A stretch of DNA of 64,000 nucleotides from Fodinibacter sp045807225. Its GTDB lineage: Bacteria > Actinomycetota > Actinomycetes > Actinomycetales > Dermatophilaceae. The notes under the pieces are model-generated. The model did not search any database, was not told the DNA's origin, and was given only the letters and a program-made list of their open reading frames with translations. A program made the translations under genes and the position numbers. Each line of letters starts with the position of its first letter. Position 1 is the stretch's first letter. Location: assembly GCA_045807225.1 (NCBI GenBank), contig JBJMHU010000061.1:17353-81352 (forward strand). The letters run 5' to 3'. Shown here one piece after another: positions 50,950 to 59,779 of this stretch.

Positions 50950-51779
50950 GCACCCTCGAGAAGCTGCCCCTGGCGGTCGACCACCTCCCCGATTCCAAGA
51001 AGTCGGTGTACGACGCCGAGCCGATCCTGTCGGCGCGCGACCTCGTCATCACCTTCGGCCGGGTCATCGGTCTCGACGGCGTCAACCTCGACCTCTACCG
51101 GGGTGAGGTGCTGGCGGTGATCGGCGACAACGGCGCCGGCAAGTCCACCCTGATCAAGTGCCTCACCGGGGCCTACCAGCAGGACTCCGGGCAGGTCTAC
51201 CTCGACGGGCAGGCGGTCGACTTCAAGCGGCCGCAGGACGCTCGCGAGGCCGGCATCGAGACGGTCTACCAGCAGCTGGCCGTCATCCCCGCGCTCGACA
51301 TCGCGAGCAACCTCTACCTCGCCCGCGAGGAGCGCCGCCCGGGCCCGCTCGGGTCGGTGCTGCGGATGCTCGACAAGAAGGGCATGAAGGACCGTGCCGG
51401 GGATGCCGTGCAGCGGCTCGGCATCCAGACGATCCAGAACATGGGTCAGGCCGTGGAGACCCTCTCCGGTGGGCAGCGCCAGGCGGTCGCCGTGGCGCGG
51501 GCCGCGGCGTTCGGGAGCAACGTGGTCGTGCTCGACGAGCCGACCGCCGCGCTGGGGGTCAAGGAGTCGGGCATGGTGCTCGACATGGTCAAGCAGCTGC
51601 GCGACAACGGGCTGGCCATCATCCTGATCAGCCACAACATGCCCCACGTGTGGGAGGTGGCCGACCGCATCCACATCCAGCGGCTCGGCGGCTGCGCGGG
51701 GGTCATCTCCCCGCAGTCGCACGACATGGGAGAGGGCGTGGCGATCATGACCGGCGCCACGACCCTGGCCCAGCCGTGA
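50946..51779 (+). CDS. Sugar ABC transporter ATP-binding protein (single-domain, FrcA-like)
   Basis: 277 residues with one ATPase domain instead of the two of RbsA. Walker A IGDNGAGKSTLIKCLTG, signature LSGGQRQAVAVARA, Walker B VVLDEPTAALG, H-loop ILISHNMPHVWEVADR. The single-domain form with an RbsC-type permease is the arrangement of the Rhizobium fructose system FrcBCA. Followed by a strong terminator. Confidence 0.92.
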   Translation: MSTLEKLPLAVDHLPDSKKSVYDAEPILSARDLVITFGRVIGLDGVNLDLYRGEVLAVIGDNGAGKSTLIKCLTGAYQQDSGQVYLDGQAVDFKRPQDAREAGIETVYQQLAVIPALDIASNLYLAREERRPGPLGSVLRMLDKKGMKDRAGDAVQRLGIQTIQNMGQAVETLSGGQRQAVAVARAAAFGSNVVVLDEPTAALGVKESGMVLDMVKQLRDNGLAIILISHNMPHVWEVADRIHIQRLGGCAGVISPQSHDMGEGVAIMTGATTLAQP

Positions 51780-51814
51780 CCGGCCGCACCCGGCCCTCGG
51801 CCCACTGATCGCGG

Positions 51815-51849
51815 GTCGCCGCACCTGACGGACGACCAGGTGCGGCGAC
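51815..51849 (+). terminator. Terminator of the sugar ABC operon
   Basis: Perfect 13-base arms GTCGCCGCACCTG / CAGGTGCGGCGAC around a 9-base loop, 35 bases after the ATPase stop. Confidence 0.85.
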
Positions 51850-51946
51850 TCGCCCCAACCGCGACTCCGTCGTCCCCTTGCGGCCGGCCGACCCGATCGG
51901 CCGGCCGCACCCATTCCTGCACCTCCACCCGAACCCGGAGAACGTC

Positions 51947-52345
51947 ATGACGATCGTCGTGGGATACATCCCCCGCCCCGAGGGCCTGGCCGCCGTCGAC
52001 GCCGCCATCATCGAGGCCGAGCGGCGCTCGGAGCGGCTCGTGGTGGTCAACACCGGTCACCACGGTGACAACACCGACCCCAGCTACGCCGCCCCGCAGG
52101 ACCTCGACGCCCTCGACGGGCAGCTGACCGAGCGCGGCATCGAGCACGAGATCCGTCAGCCGAACCGTGGACTCGCACCGGCCGACGAGCTGCTCGCTGC
52201 CGCGGCCGAGGCCGACGCCACGCTGATCGTCATCGGCCTGCGCCGGCGCAGCCCGCTGGGCAAGCTGATCACCGGCTCGACCGCCCAGCAGGTGCTCCTC
52301 GACGCGACCTGCGACGTGCTCGCCGTCAAGGTGCCCGGCGTCTGA
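51947..52345 (+). CDS. Universal stress protein (UspA family)
   Basis: 132 residues, ATG with CGGAG ahead. Single Usp domain: TIVVGYIPRPEGLAAVDAAI at the start and the ATP-loop GLRRRSPLGKLITGSTAQQVLLDATCDVLAV (G-x2-G-x9-G-S/T pattern) at the end, so ATP binding is expected. It follows the sugar ABC terminator and is probably a separate transcript. Confidence 0.9.
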   Translation: MTIVVGYIPRPEGLAAVDAAIIEAERRSERLVVVNTGHHGDNTDPSYAAPQDLDALDGQLTERGIEHEIRQPNRGLAPADELLAAAAEADATLIVIGLRRRSPLGKLITGSTAQQVLLDATCDVLAVKVPGV

Positions 52346-52488
52346 CCTGCGGTGACGCCGGCCCGGGCGTCGGTCCGGCGTCCGGACCGCGGGGGCACGG
52401 CATCCGAGTGGCGCAGACCCGGCATCCGCACCTCGTCCCGTTGGGTGATCGCTCCTGTTCGTGACGCGCGCCCGGCGCGACTGCGTGC

Positions 52489-52626
52489 TAGTTTCGCTGT
52501 CGGTTGCAGCATCAGGCTTTCCTCGCAGGTCGAACACCAACGCGCCACAAGGGGACTGGAGTTCGCATCCAGGGTCGGCGCGACGTGTGCCGGCCGCGTG
52601 CTACACACAGAAAGAGTTACCCCGAT
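52489..52626 (+). promoter_or_regulatory. Promoter and long leader of the cold-shock gene
   Basis: An extended -10 TGCTAGTTT (TAGTTT at 52489-52494) would give a leader of about 125 bases, AT-richer than its surroundings, before the cold-shock ATG. Long leaders that stabilise or open at low temperature are usual for cspA genes. The rest of the 281-base gap (52346-52488) shows no feature. Confidence 0.5.
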
Positions 52627-52830
52627 ATGGCACAGGGCACCGTGAAGTGGTTCAACGCTGAGAAGGGCTTCGGTTTCATCGCCCAGGACGGCGGCGGCCC
52701 CGACGTGTTCGTTCACTACTCCGCCATCGACACCCAGGGCTACCGCTCCCTCGACGAGGCGCAGCGGGTCGAGTTCGAGGTCACCCAGGGCCCCAAGGGT
52801 CCGCAGGCCGACCAGGTCCGCCCCATCTGA
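52627..52830 (+). CDS. cspA: Cold-shock protein
   Basis: 67 residues, one cold-shock domain. RNP1 is KGFGFIAQD and RNP2 DVFVHYSAI, preceded by QGTVKWFNAEKG. It binds single-stranded RNA or DNA and melts RNA structure. AGAAAGAG lies ahead of the ATG. Confidence 0.97.
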   Translation: MAQGTVKWFNAEKGFGFIAQDGGGPDVFVHYSAIDTQGYRSLDEAQRVEFEVTQGPKGPQADQVRPI

Positions 52831-52853
52831 CCCGGGTCCCCCGAGTCTTCGCG

Positions 52854-52885
52854 AAGGCCCCGTCCGGTTCGCCGGCCGGGGCCTT
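52854..52885. terminator. Bidirectional terminator between cspA and the PBP gene
   Basis: AAGGCCCCG-T-CCGG-TTCG-CCGG-C-CGGGGCCTT: long paired arms closing on a TTCG tetraloop between the two converging genes. Confidence 0.9.
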
Positions 52886-52911
52886 CCGCCGTCTCCCCGA
52901 GCCCCAGCGGC

Positions 52912-54804
52912 TCAGCCGCGGGCCAGGTTGGTGAGGAACTTCTTCGCCACCGGCGCCGCCACGGTGCCGCCGCTCTTGCCCTCCTCCACGAGCACGGCGA
53001 ACGCCACGCCCCGCTGGTAGCCGGCGAACCAGGTGCGTGGCAGCGCGTTCGGGTCGTTGCCGTGCTCGGCGGTGCCGGTCTTTCCGCGCACCGGGCCGCC
53101 CGGGGTGTTGCGCAGCACGGTGCCCGTGCCCGAGGCCACCACCGACGCCATCATCGAGCGCAGCTGCGCGACGGTGGTGCCGTCGAGGGGCACCGGCCGG
53201 GTGGAGCCGCCGCCGCCCTTGACGAGCACGGGCGGCACGAAGCTGCCCCGACCCACGCTGCCGGCCATCACGGCCAGCGCGACCGGCGACACCTCGACGC
53301 GGCCCTGTCCGATGGACGCCGCGGCCTGGTCGGTGCCGCCCTTGGTGGCCGGCACGCTGCCGGCGAAGGCGTTGCTGACGCCGAGCGTCTCCCCCCAGCC
53401 GGCGCCGATGCCGAGGGCCTTCGCGGCCGTCGTGAGGTCGTTCTCGCCCAGCTTGCCCGACAGGCCCACGAACGCCGTGTTGCACGAGATGGTGAAGTCC
53501 TGGAAGAAGGTGGGGCTGCCGCTGACCGACTCCCCGGCGAAGTTGGTGAACTTGCGCCCGTCGACCGTCACGGATGCCGGGCACGGCACCTTCGCGGGCG
53601 GTGTGGTGATGCCGCCGGTCAGGTAGGCGTAGCTCGTGGCCACCTTGAACGTCGAGCCGGGAGGGTAGTGCCCGGTCAGCGCCCGGTCGAACCCGCTGGT
53701 GGGGCTGTTCGCCACGGCCACCACCTGGCCGCTCTCGACGTCGACGGCCACGACGGCGCCGGGCACGGTCAGCTCGCTGTCGGCCAGTGCCTTCTCGGCC
53801 GCCAGCTGCACCGCCGGGTCGAGGGTGGTCTCGACGTCCGCCCCGTCCGTGGCGGCCTTCTCGAACAGGGTCGCGCCGCCCTCGCCGCTCACGGTGACCT
53901 CGAGGCCGGTGGCGCCCGCCAGCTTCTCGTCGTACTGAGCCTGCAGACCGCTACGGCCCGCTCGGTCTCCGGCCTCGTAGCGGCCCTCGCTCTTCTGCAC
54001 CATCTCGGCGGTCACCTCGCCGTAGCTGCCGAGGAGGGGCTGGGCGAAGGTCCGCGTGCGGCCGAGCGGCTGCTGGCTGGTCGGCGCGATGATGCCGTCG
54101 AGCGCCTCGATGCGCGCCGCTCGCGGCTTCCAGTCGGCGTCACGGTAGGTGATCACCGGGATCGGCGCCTTCGACCCGGATGCCGTGGCCTTGGCCAGCG
54201 CTTTCACCAACGACCCCTTCGCGGCATCGACCACCGGTTCCAGCGCCGCCGCGGACTCCGGGGTCGCGTTGACCGGGTCGATCTGCACGGCGTGCACGGT
54301 GCCGAGCGGCATCAGCGGTCTGCCCTGGCGGTCGAGCAGGTCGCCTCGCTCACCGAACGTGCGATCGAGCCGGAAGGCCTTCCCTGCGGGGAGGTCGGGG
54401 TGCCAGGGCGAGCCGGTGGTGGGGGTGGCCACCTCCCAGCGTTCGCCGTCGGCGGCCAGGGTGACGGGGACGGCGTACGACCACCGCACGTCGCCGGGCA
54501 GTGTCCAGGTGACGTCGAGGGTGCCGGTTGCGGTGTCACCGTTGCGCGTGACGTCGCTCGCGGTGACGGCGACCGGGGCATCGCCGAGGTCCTTGATCGC
54601 GGGGGCGAAGGTCGCCTTCGTCGCGTCGTCGGCGAACGCCACCGGGGCGAGGTCCTTGGCGGCCCAGGCCTTCGCGTACGACGTGGCGGCATCCTGCGCT
54701 GCGGCATCCAGACCCGCCTCGCGCTGGCGCCACCAGAGCGCACCGCCGATGCCCACGGCGACCACCAGTACGGCGGCGACGATCAGTGCGATGCGAGTCC
54801 TCAT
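52912..54804 (-). CDS. Penicillin-binding protein, MecA-N plus transpeptidase (class B type)
   Basis: 630 residues. One N-terminal membrane helix (ALIVAAVLVVAVGIGGALWW), then an NTF2-like MecA-N domain (residues 30-145), a dimerization region, and the transpeptidase domain with SxxK in YPPGSTFKVATSY, SxN in TISCNTAFVGL and KTG in RGKTGTAEHGND. It cross-links peptidoglycan on the outer face of the membrane. The MecA-N domain is common in actinobacterial PbpA relatives and does not by itself imply drug resistance. Monocistronic. Confidence 0.93.
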   Translation of the reverse strand: MRTRIALIVAAVLVVAVGIGGALWWRQREAGLDAAAQDAATSYAKAWAAKDLAPVAFADDATKATFAPAIKDLGDAPVAVTASDVTRNGDTATGTLDVTWTLPGDVRWSYAVPVTLAADGERWEVATPTTGSPWHPDLPAGKAFRLDRTFGERGDLLDRQGRPLMPLGTVHAVQIDPVNATPESAAALEPVVDAAKGSLVKALAKATASGSKAPIPVITYRDADWKPRAARIEALDGIIAPTSQQPLGRTRTFAQPLLGSYGEVTAEMVQKSEGRYEAGDRAGRSGLQAQYDEKLAGATGLEVTVSGEGGATLFEKAATDGADVETTLDPAVQLAAEKALADSELTVPGAVVAVDVESGQVVAVANSPTSGFDRALTGHYPPGSTFKVATSYAYLTGGITTPPAKVPCPASVTVDGRKFTNFAGESVSGSPTFFQDFTISCNTAFVGLSGKLGENDLTTAAKALGIGAGWGETLGVSNAFAGSVPATKGGTDQAAASIGQGRVEVSPVALAVMAGSVGRGSFVPPVLVKGGGGSTRPVPLDGTTVAQLRSMMASVVASGTGTVLRNTPGGPVRGKTGTAEHGNDPNALPRTWFAGYQRGVAFAVLVEEGKSGGTVAAPVAKKFLTNLARG

Positions 54805-54952
54805 GGGCCACAGTCAACTACGAGAACGTCGTGCCATCGTTCACACAGCCCGCGGTCCTAGACTCCACACGTCGTGCGCTCGCCCCCGGCGCGCGGTCCT
54901 GCCTGGTCGCGCCCCCGCGACGAGGCGGGCATCGGAGCGTGAAGGAGCCGCG

Positions 54953-56404
54953 TTGTCCGACGCCACCCGTCGCGAGCGTGCCGACAGCCAGGTGCGCGAG
55001 ACCCGGCACGCCCGGCGCCGCCGGGTGCTGGCGGGTGTGGCCGCCTTCGTGCTCGTGGTGGTGGTCGGGTTGGGGTTCGCCTGGTGGCGGCTCGAGGGCA
55101 ACATCTCCAGGCTCGACGTCACGAAGAACCTCGGCACCCGCCCCACCGCGGCCGCCGGCCCGCTCAACATCCTGCTGATCGGTTCCGACAACCGCGCCGG
55201 CGAGGGCGTGCCGGGGGCCTCGCTGAGCTCCGGGGCCCGCTCCGACACCACGCTCATCGCGCACGTCTCGGCCGACCGCCAGCACGTGACGGTCGTGTCC
55301 GTCCCGCGCGACTCGATGGTGCCCGCGCCACCCGGCTGCAAGAACTCGACCCCCAAGGACCGGTGGGTCGTGCAGCAGTGGAACTCGATGTTCAGCATCG
55401 GCGGCCCGGCCTGCCTCATCACGACGATCGAGGGCAACACCGGGCTGCGGATGGACCACTTCGCGGTGGTCGACTTCCGCGGCTTCCGCGCCATGGTCGA
55501 CGCCCTGGGCGGCGTGCCGATCTGCGCCCCGGAGGCCATCGACGACCCGAAGGCGAAGCTCAAGCTGTCGGCCGGGCGGCACGTGCTGAACGGCACCCAG
55601 GCGTTGGGCTACGTGCGGGCCCGCAAGACGCTCGGGGACGGTTCCGACCTGGGGCGGATCGCCCGCCAGCAGGCCTTCTTGTCGTCGGTGGTGCAGGAGG
55701 CGACCCGCACCTCGCTGCTCGTGCGGCCCGACAGGCTGTTCGGCTTCCTCGACGCGGCCACCAGGTCGCTGACGACGGACGAGCAGTTCGACCTCGGCAC
55801 CATGAAGGACCTGGCGTCGAGCGTCAAGGACATCGGCATCAAGAACATCCAGTTCATCACCGTGCCCGTGCAGCGCTACCCGGCCGACCCCAACCGGGTC
55901 GAGTGGGCCCCGGGCGCCGACGCGCTCTGGCAGACCCTGCGCGACGACGCCGTGGTCGGCGCGAAGCCCACGGCGACGGCATCCGCGTCGGCAGCACCGC
56001 TCACGGTGAGCCCCACCGGGATCGCTGTCGACGTGGTCAACGCCACGGGGGTGCAGGGGCTCGCGGGGCAGGTGGCCAAGGCGCTCGAGGTGCAGGGCTT
56101 CCCGACGCCGACCACGAGCAGCACCGCCGACCGGCCCGCCGGGGTGGTGGTCGAGTACGGCCCGGGCCAGAAGGAGGCGGCGCGCACCGTCGCTGCGGCG
56201 TTCGAGGGGGCGACGCTCCGCGAGGATGCCGCCGCGGCCGCTCCCGGCGTGCGGGTCGTCATCGGGGCCGGCGCACCGCCGGTGAGGGAGGTGCCGAACC
56301 GCAGCGGGTCCTCGCCGTTGCCCACGCCCACGGTGTCGGCGCCCTCGCCCTCCCCGTCGCCGTCGATCACCGCGCGCACGGCCGACCAGGACATCTGCTC
56401 CTGA
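54953..56404 (+). CDS. LytR-CpsA-Psr (LCP) family protein with LytR_C domain
   Basis: 483 residues from a TTG start with GAAGGAG 5 bases ahead. A basic cytoplasmic stretch and one membrane helix (VAAFVLVVVVGLGFAWW) lead into the LCP domain (residues 65-280) with LIGSDNRAGEG, SDTTLIAHVSADRQHVTVVSVPRDS and YVRARKTLGDGSDLGRIARQQAF; its arginines bind the lipid-linked pyrophosphate. LytR_C (VDVVNATGVQGLAGQVAKALEVQGF) and a Pro/Ser tail follow. LCP enzymes attach arabinogalactan-like or teichoic polymers to peptidoglycan. Confidence 0.92.
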   Translation: MSDATRRERADSQVRETRHARRRRVLAGVAAFVLVVVVGLGFAWWRLEGNISRLDVTKNLGTRPTAAAGPLNILLIGSDNRAGEGVPGASLSSGARSDTTLIAHVSADRQHVTVVSVPRDSMVPAPPGCKNSTPKDRWVVQQWNSMFSIGGPACLITTIEGNTGLRMDHFAVVDFRGFRAMVDALGGVPICAPEAIDDPKAKLKLSAGRHVLNGTQALGYVRARKTLGDGSDLGRIARQQAFLSSVVQEATRTSLLVRPDRLFGFLDAATRSLTTDEQFDLGTMKDLASSVKDIGIKNIQFITVPVQRYPADPNRVEWAPGADALWQTLRDDAVVGAKPTATASASAAPLTVSPTGIAVDVVNATGVQGLAGQVAKALEVQGFPTPTTSSTADRPAGVVVEYGPGQKEAARTVAAAFEGATLREDAAAAAPGVRVVIGAGAPPVREVPNRSGSSPLPTPTVSAPSPSPSPSITARTADQDICS

Positions 56405-56489
56405 CCGACGGTGCACCCACGCCCGCGGATGCCGTCCGCCCCGCCCGCTTTGTGCCTCGGGCGGCCGGGCGGTTACCCTGTGCGACGTT

Positions 56490-56579
56490 GGAGGCGTCGC
56501 CTAGTCCGGTCTATGGCGCCGCACTGCTAATGCGGTTTGGGTCTCAAGCCCATCGAGGGTTCAAATCCCTCCGCCTCCG
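56490..56579 (+). tRNA. tRNA-Ser(GCU)
   Basis: 90 bases, class II. Acceptor GGAGGCG pairs CGCCTCC, anticodon loop CTGCTAA (GCT) in stem CCGCA/TGCGG, long variable arm, T loop GGTTCAAATCC. CCA is not encoded. Confidence 0.97.
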
Positions 56580-56586
56580 CCGACCG

Positions 56587-56612
56587 AAACGCCCCGCTGC
56601 CGCGGGGCGTTT
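56587..56612 (+). terminator. Terminator of tRNA-Ser(GCU)
   Basis: AAACGCCCCGC-TGCC-GCGGGGCGTTT followed by TTC: a compact stem with a U run, 8 bases after the tRNA. Confidence 0.9.
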
Positions 56613-56697
56613 TCGGTGCGTGAATCCAGCGGGTGCCGGACCCGGTGCTCGGCGGATCGCCGAGTGCCGGAGCTACGGAGGTGTCAGACTGCGCGCC

Positions 56698-57159
56698 ATG
56701 ACACAGCCCGGGGCCACTGCCCCCGACGCCACCTCCACGCCGCAACCGCATGCCCCGCAACCATGGCCCTCAGCCCAGCAGGCAGCCCCGCAGTGGCCGG
56801 CCCAGACCGGGCCGAGGCCGCCCGGGCTTCAGGGCCAGCCGGCCTGTGCTGCCCGAAGCGACTCGACGCGCACCATCGCCAACGTCGCGCTCGTGATCTC
56901 GGGGCCCACTCTGCCCGGCGCCGTGGGGCGGCGCGTGACGGACCACGGCCTCGGCGGGATGGCCGATCAAGTCCGCTGGGACCCCGTGCCCCGCGTCGCC
57001 GACGAGGCCAGCGTGCTCTGCCGGGCGACGCACCCGAGCTGGTTCGGCATCGTGCGCTTCTCGGGTTCGGACGGCTCCTTCGACGTGATGACCATGGGTG
57101 GCCCGGACGGTCTGGACGGGTCGTACGGGCCGAGCGCCCCCGAGGGGCCGATGCCGTGA
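56698..57159 (+). CDS. Hypothetical protein with Pro/Gln-rich N terminus
   Basis: 153 residues, ATG with a TACGGAGG stretch about 15 bases ahead. Residues 1-60 are disordered and rich in Pro, Gln and Ala (QPHAPQPWPSAQQAAPQWPA). Residues 65-145 look like one small alpha/beta domain (STRTIANVALVISGPTLPG, ATHPSWFGIVRFSGSDGSFDVM). No signal or membrane helix; no family recognised. Its stop overlaps the next GTG (GTGA). Confidence 0.6.
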   Translation: MTQPGATAPDATSTPQPHAPQPWPSAQQAAPQWPAQTGPRPPGLQGQPACAARSDSTRTIANVALVISGPTLPGAVGRRVTDHGLGGMADQVRWDPVPRVADEASVLCRATHPSWFGIVRFSGSDGSFDVMTMGGPDGLDGSYGPSAPEGPMP

Positions 57160-57734
57160 GCGCCCCGAGCGACGGCCCGCTCGTCCCCCCGTCCGGCCAC
57201 GCACCCCAACCCGGCCCCGCATCCGGTCACCCGTACGCCGACCCGGCCTGGTCGCAACCACCGCGGTGGTCACAGCACCCGCAGTGGTCCGAGCAGCCGG
57301 GCGCCGTCCCACAGGGCTGGGGCGCTCCGGAGTCCCGGGCACTCCAGGAGGCCGAGGCTGCGCTGCGCAAGTCCCGCACGGCGATGGGCTGGGCGATCGC
57401 GGCGGCCGTCGGAGCGCTGGTCGCGCTCGTCGCCTCCTTCGCGGTGCCCGCTCTCTTCGCGTTCGGCGCATCGGCCGGCGGGGCGTACTCCTACCGCGGG
57501 CAGGTCGACTCCTTCGAGGCGGGCCGCGCCCTGAACGGCTCGTCGGTGTCCGACGCGGTGGAGGCAGCACTGGTCGGCGACGGCGCCGACGTCTCGAGCC
57601 TCGACTGCCCCGACACCGAGACGGTGCAGGTCTCCACCGCCATCGCCTGCCAGGGCTCGGTCGACGGCAGCGACTGGACCTACCTGGTCTACGTCCTCGA
57701 CCGCCAGGGCTCGATCCTGATCACGGAGTACTGA
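57156..57734 (+). CDS. Membrane protein with Pro/Trp-rich N terminus and DUF4333-like domain
   Basis: 192 residues, GTG start. Residues 1-65 are Pro/Gln/Trp-rich (DPAWSQPPRWSQHPQWSEQP); residues 82-110 are one membrane helix (MGWAIAAAVGALVALVASFAV); residues 120-192 resemble DUF4333 with the paired cysteines of LDCPDTETVQ and TAIACQGSVDG. The proline-rich part should be cytoplasmic and the DUF4333 part external. Coupled to the preceding gene. Function unknown. Confidence 0.7.
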   Translation: MSAPSDGPLVPPSGHAPQPGPASGHPYADPAWSQPPRWSQHPQWSEQPGAVPQGWGAPESRALQEAEAALRKSRTAMGWAIAAAVGALVALVASFAVPALFAFGASAGGAYSYRGQVDSFEAGRALNGSSVSDAVEAALVGDGADVSSLDCPDTETVQVSTAIACQGSVDGSDWTYLVYVLDRQGSILITEY

Positions 57735-57776
57735 CGCCACGCGTGCTGTGTCGAGTGGTGGGCAGCCTGCTTTGCG

Positions 57777-58283
57777 ATGATCAGCGGTGTGACTCCGACG
57801 ATCCGCCGCGCCCACCCCGACGAGCTGGATGCCGTGGGGCGGCTGACCGTCGACGCGTACGTGAGCGGTGGCGTCATCCCCGCTGACGCGCCGTACCTGG
57901 CGTTCCTCGGCGATGCCAGGGGCCGGGATGCCGATGCCGAGGTCTGGGTGGCCGTGGACGCCCGGGGGGTGGTGGGTACGGTGACCTTCGTCGAGCCGGG
58001 CTCGGCCCTGTGCGAGATCGCCCGCGACGGGGAGGCCGAGATCCGTTCGCTGGCGGTGCTGCCGGCGGCATCCGGAGAGGGGATCGGCGAGGCACTCACC
58101 CGGCACACGATCGCACGGGCCCGCGATCGAGGTCTCGGGTCCATGGTGCTGTCGTCGTCGACCACGATGCACACCGCCCACCGGCTCTACGAGCGGCTCG
58201 GCTTCACCAGGCTGCCCGAGCGGGACTGGTCACCGGTGCCCGGCGTCCGGCTGGTCGCCTACCGCCTCCCCCTCCCCGACTGA
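57777..58283 (+). CDS. GNAT-family N-acetyltransferase
   Basis: 168 residues. The acetyl-CoA site is AEIRSLAVLPAASGEGIGEALTRH (Q/R-x-x-G-x-G/A-like), preceded by VWVAVDARGVVGTVTFVE and followed by LSSSTTMHTAHRLYERLGFTRLPERD. Single domain. Substrate unknown. It converges on the histidine kinase gene with 7 bases between stops. Confidence 0.88.
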   Translation: MISGVTPTIRRAHPDELDAVGRLTVDAYVSGGVIPADAPYLAFLGDARGRDADAEVWVAVDARGVVGTVTFVEPGSALCEIARDGEAEIRSLAVLPAASGEGIGEALTRHTIARARDRGLGSMVLSSSTTMHTAHRLYERLGFTRLPERDWSPVPGVRLVAYRLPLPD

Positions 58284-58290
58284 CGGGCTG

Positions 58291-59763
58291 TCAGGTCGCG
58301 GGGAGGAGCACCGAGAAGGTGGTCGCTCCCGGACGGCTGGACACCTCGACACGCCCACCGTGCGCCTGGCCCACTGCCGCGACGATGCTGAGCCCGAGCC
58401 CGGTGGAGCCGTTGGCGCGCACCCGCGCGTCGTCACCGCGGGTGAACCGCTCGAAGATCTTCGGCTGCAGCGCCTCTGGGACGCCCGGCCCGTCATCGGT
58501 CACCGAGACCCGCACGAGCGGCCCCTCCGGGCGCACCTGCGTCACCACCCTGGTGCCGGCGGGGGTGTGGGTGCGCGCGTTGGCCAGCAGGTTCGCCAGG
58601 ATCTGGTGCAGCCGGGCCTGGTCGCCAGGCACCTCGACCGGGTTCTCGGGCAGGTCGAGCTCCCAGCTGTGGTCGGGAGAGGCGGCGTGCGCGTCGCTCA
58701 CGGCGTTGACCGCGAGCAGGGACAGGTCGACCGGCTCACGCTCCAGCGGCCGCCCGGAGTCGAGCCGGGCGAGCAGCAGCAGGTCCTCGACGAGCTCCTG
58801 CATCCGCAGCGCCTCGGACTCCACCCGACCGATGGCGTGCGTGACGGTGGGTGGCACCGGTTCGGTCTCGCGGCGGGTGAGCTCGGCGTAGCCGCGGATC
58901 GACGCGAGCGGGGTGCGCAGCTCGTGGCTGGCGTCGGCGACGAACTGGCGCACCTGGGTCTCGCTCGCCTGGCGCGCGAGGAGGGCGGACTCCACGTTGT
59001 CGAGCATGGTGTTGAGGGCGAGCCCGACCTCGCCGACCTCCGTGTGGGGGTCGGCATCAGCGGCGGGCACCCGCTCGGCGAGCGCGACCTTGCCCGAGTC
59101 GAGCTTGAGGTCCGAGACCCGGCGGGCCGTGGCGGCGACCCGGTCCAGCGGGGCAAGGCTGCGGCGGATCACGACCGTTCCGCCGACGCCGACAAGTACG
59201 AGCCCGATGACGGTGCCGCCGACGACGAGACCGAGCAGCTTGGCCATCAGCTCGTCGACCTGGTGGGTGGACACGCCCACGATGAGGCGGCGCCCGCCGG
59301 GGGCGCTGCGCTCGGTCAGCAGGTAGCTGCCGACGTCGCCGCCGACATCGACCGTGACCGTGTCCATCCCGTCGACCGCCCGGCTGACCGTGGTGACCTG
59401 GGCGGTGTCGAGGGTGTCGTAGCCGCCCGACTGGTTGACCACCGCATTCTGCGCGACACCGTTGCGGTCGGTGGCGACGCTGCCGTCCGGGTTGAGCAGC
59501 ACGACCAGCATGTTCCCCCCGCCGGGGGCTCCGATCGGGCCCCCCCGCGGCTCGAGCCGCCGGTCGTCGTCGTCGGACTCACCCGGTCGACCGTCGGTGC
59601 GGCCCAGCGCGCCGGTGAGGTCGCGCTTCAGCTGCTTGGTGAGGTAGCGCTGGGTCTCGAGCACCGTGAGTGCACTGGTCGCCAGCATCACGACCGTGAA
59701 CAGCGCCAGCACCGAGGCGAGCAGCTTGGCCCGCAGCGTCCACTGCGAGGGAGGGGGCGGCAT
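58291..59763 (-). CDS. Two-component sensor histidine kinase (TcrY/TrcS-like)
   Basis: About 490 residues from ATG 59763; an upstream GTG at 59811 would overlap the regulator. Two membrane helices (near residues 14-35 and 180-202) bound an external sensor region with a Gly-rich loop. A HAMP domain (RRSLAPLDRVAATARRVSDL) leads to the H box FVADASHELRTPLASIRGY, N box HQILANLLANARTHTP, and G boxes DDGPGVPE and GSTGLGLSIV. The signal is unknown. It is transcribed after its response regulator. Confidence 0.92.
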   Translation of the reverse strand: MPPPPSQWTLRAKLLASVLALFTVVMLATSALTVLETQRYLTKQLKRDLTGALGRTDGRPGESDDDDRRLEPRGGPIGAPGGGNMLVVLLNPDGSVATDRNGVAQNAVVNQSGGYDTLDTAQVTTVSRAVDGMDTVTVDVGGDVGSYLLTERSAPGGRRLIVGVSTHQVDELMAKLLGLVVGGTVIGLVLVGVGGTVVIRRSLAPLDRVAATARRVSDLKLDSGKVALAERVPAADADPHTEVGEVGLALNTMLDNVESALLARQASETQVRQFVADASHELRTPLASIRGYAELTRRETEPVPPTVTHAIGRVESEALRMQELVEDLLLLARLDSGRPLEREPVDLSLLAVNAVSDAHAASPDHSWELDLPENPVEVPGDQARLHQILANLLANARTHTPAGTRVVTQVRPEGPLVRVSVTDDGPGVPEALQPKIFERFTRGDDARVRANGSTGLGLSIVAAVGQAHGGRVEVSSRPGATTFSVLLPAT

Positions 59764-59779
59764 CCGGTCGACCGCCCGA

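Noticed and set aside
52912..54804. MecA-like methicillin resistance determinant
   Set aside because: The MecA-N domain is widespread in native actinobacterial penicillin-binding proteins; there is no mec-type context or transfer signature.
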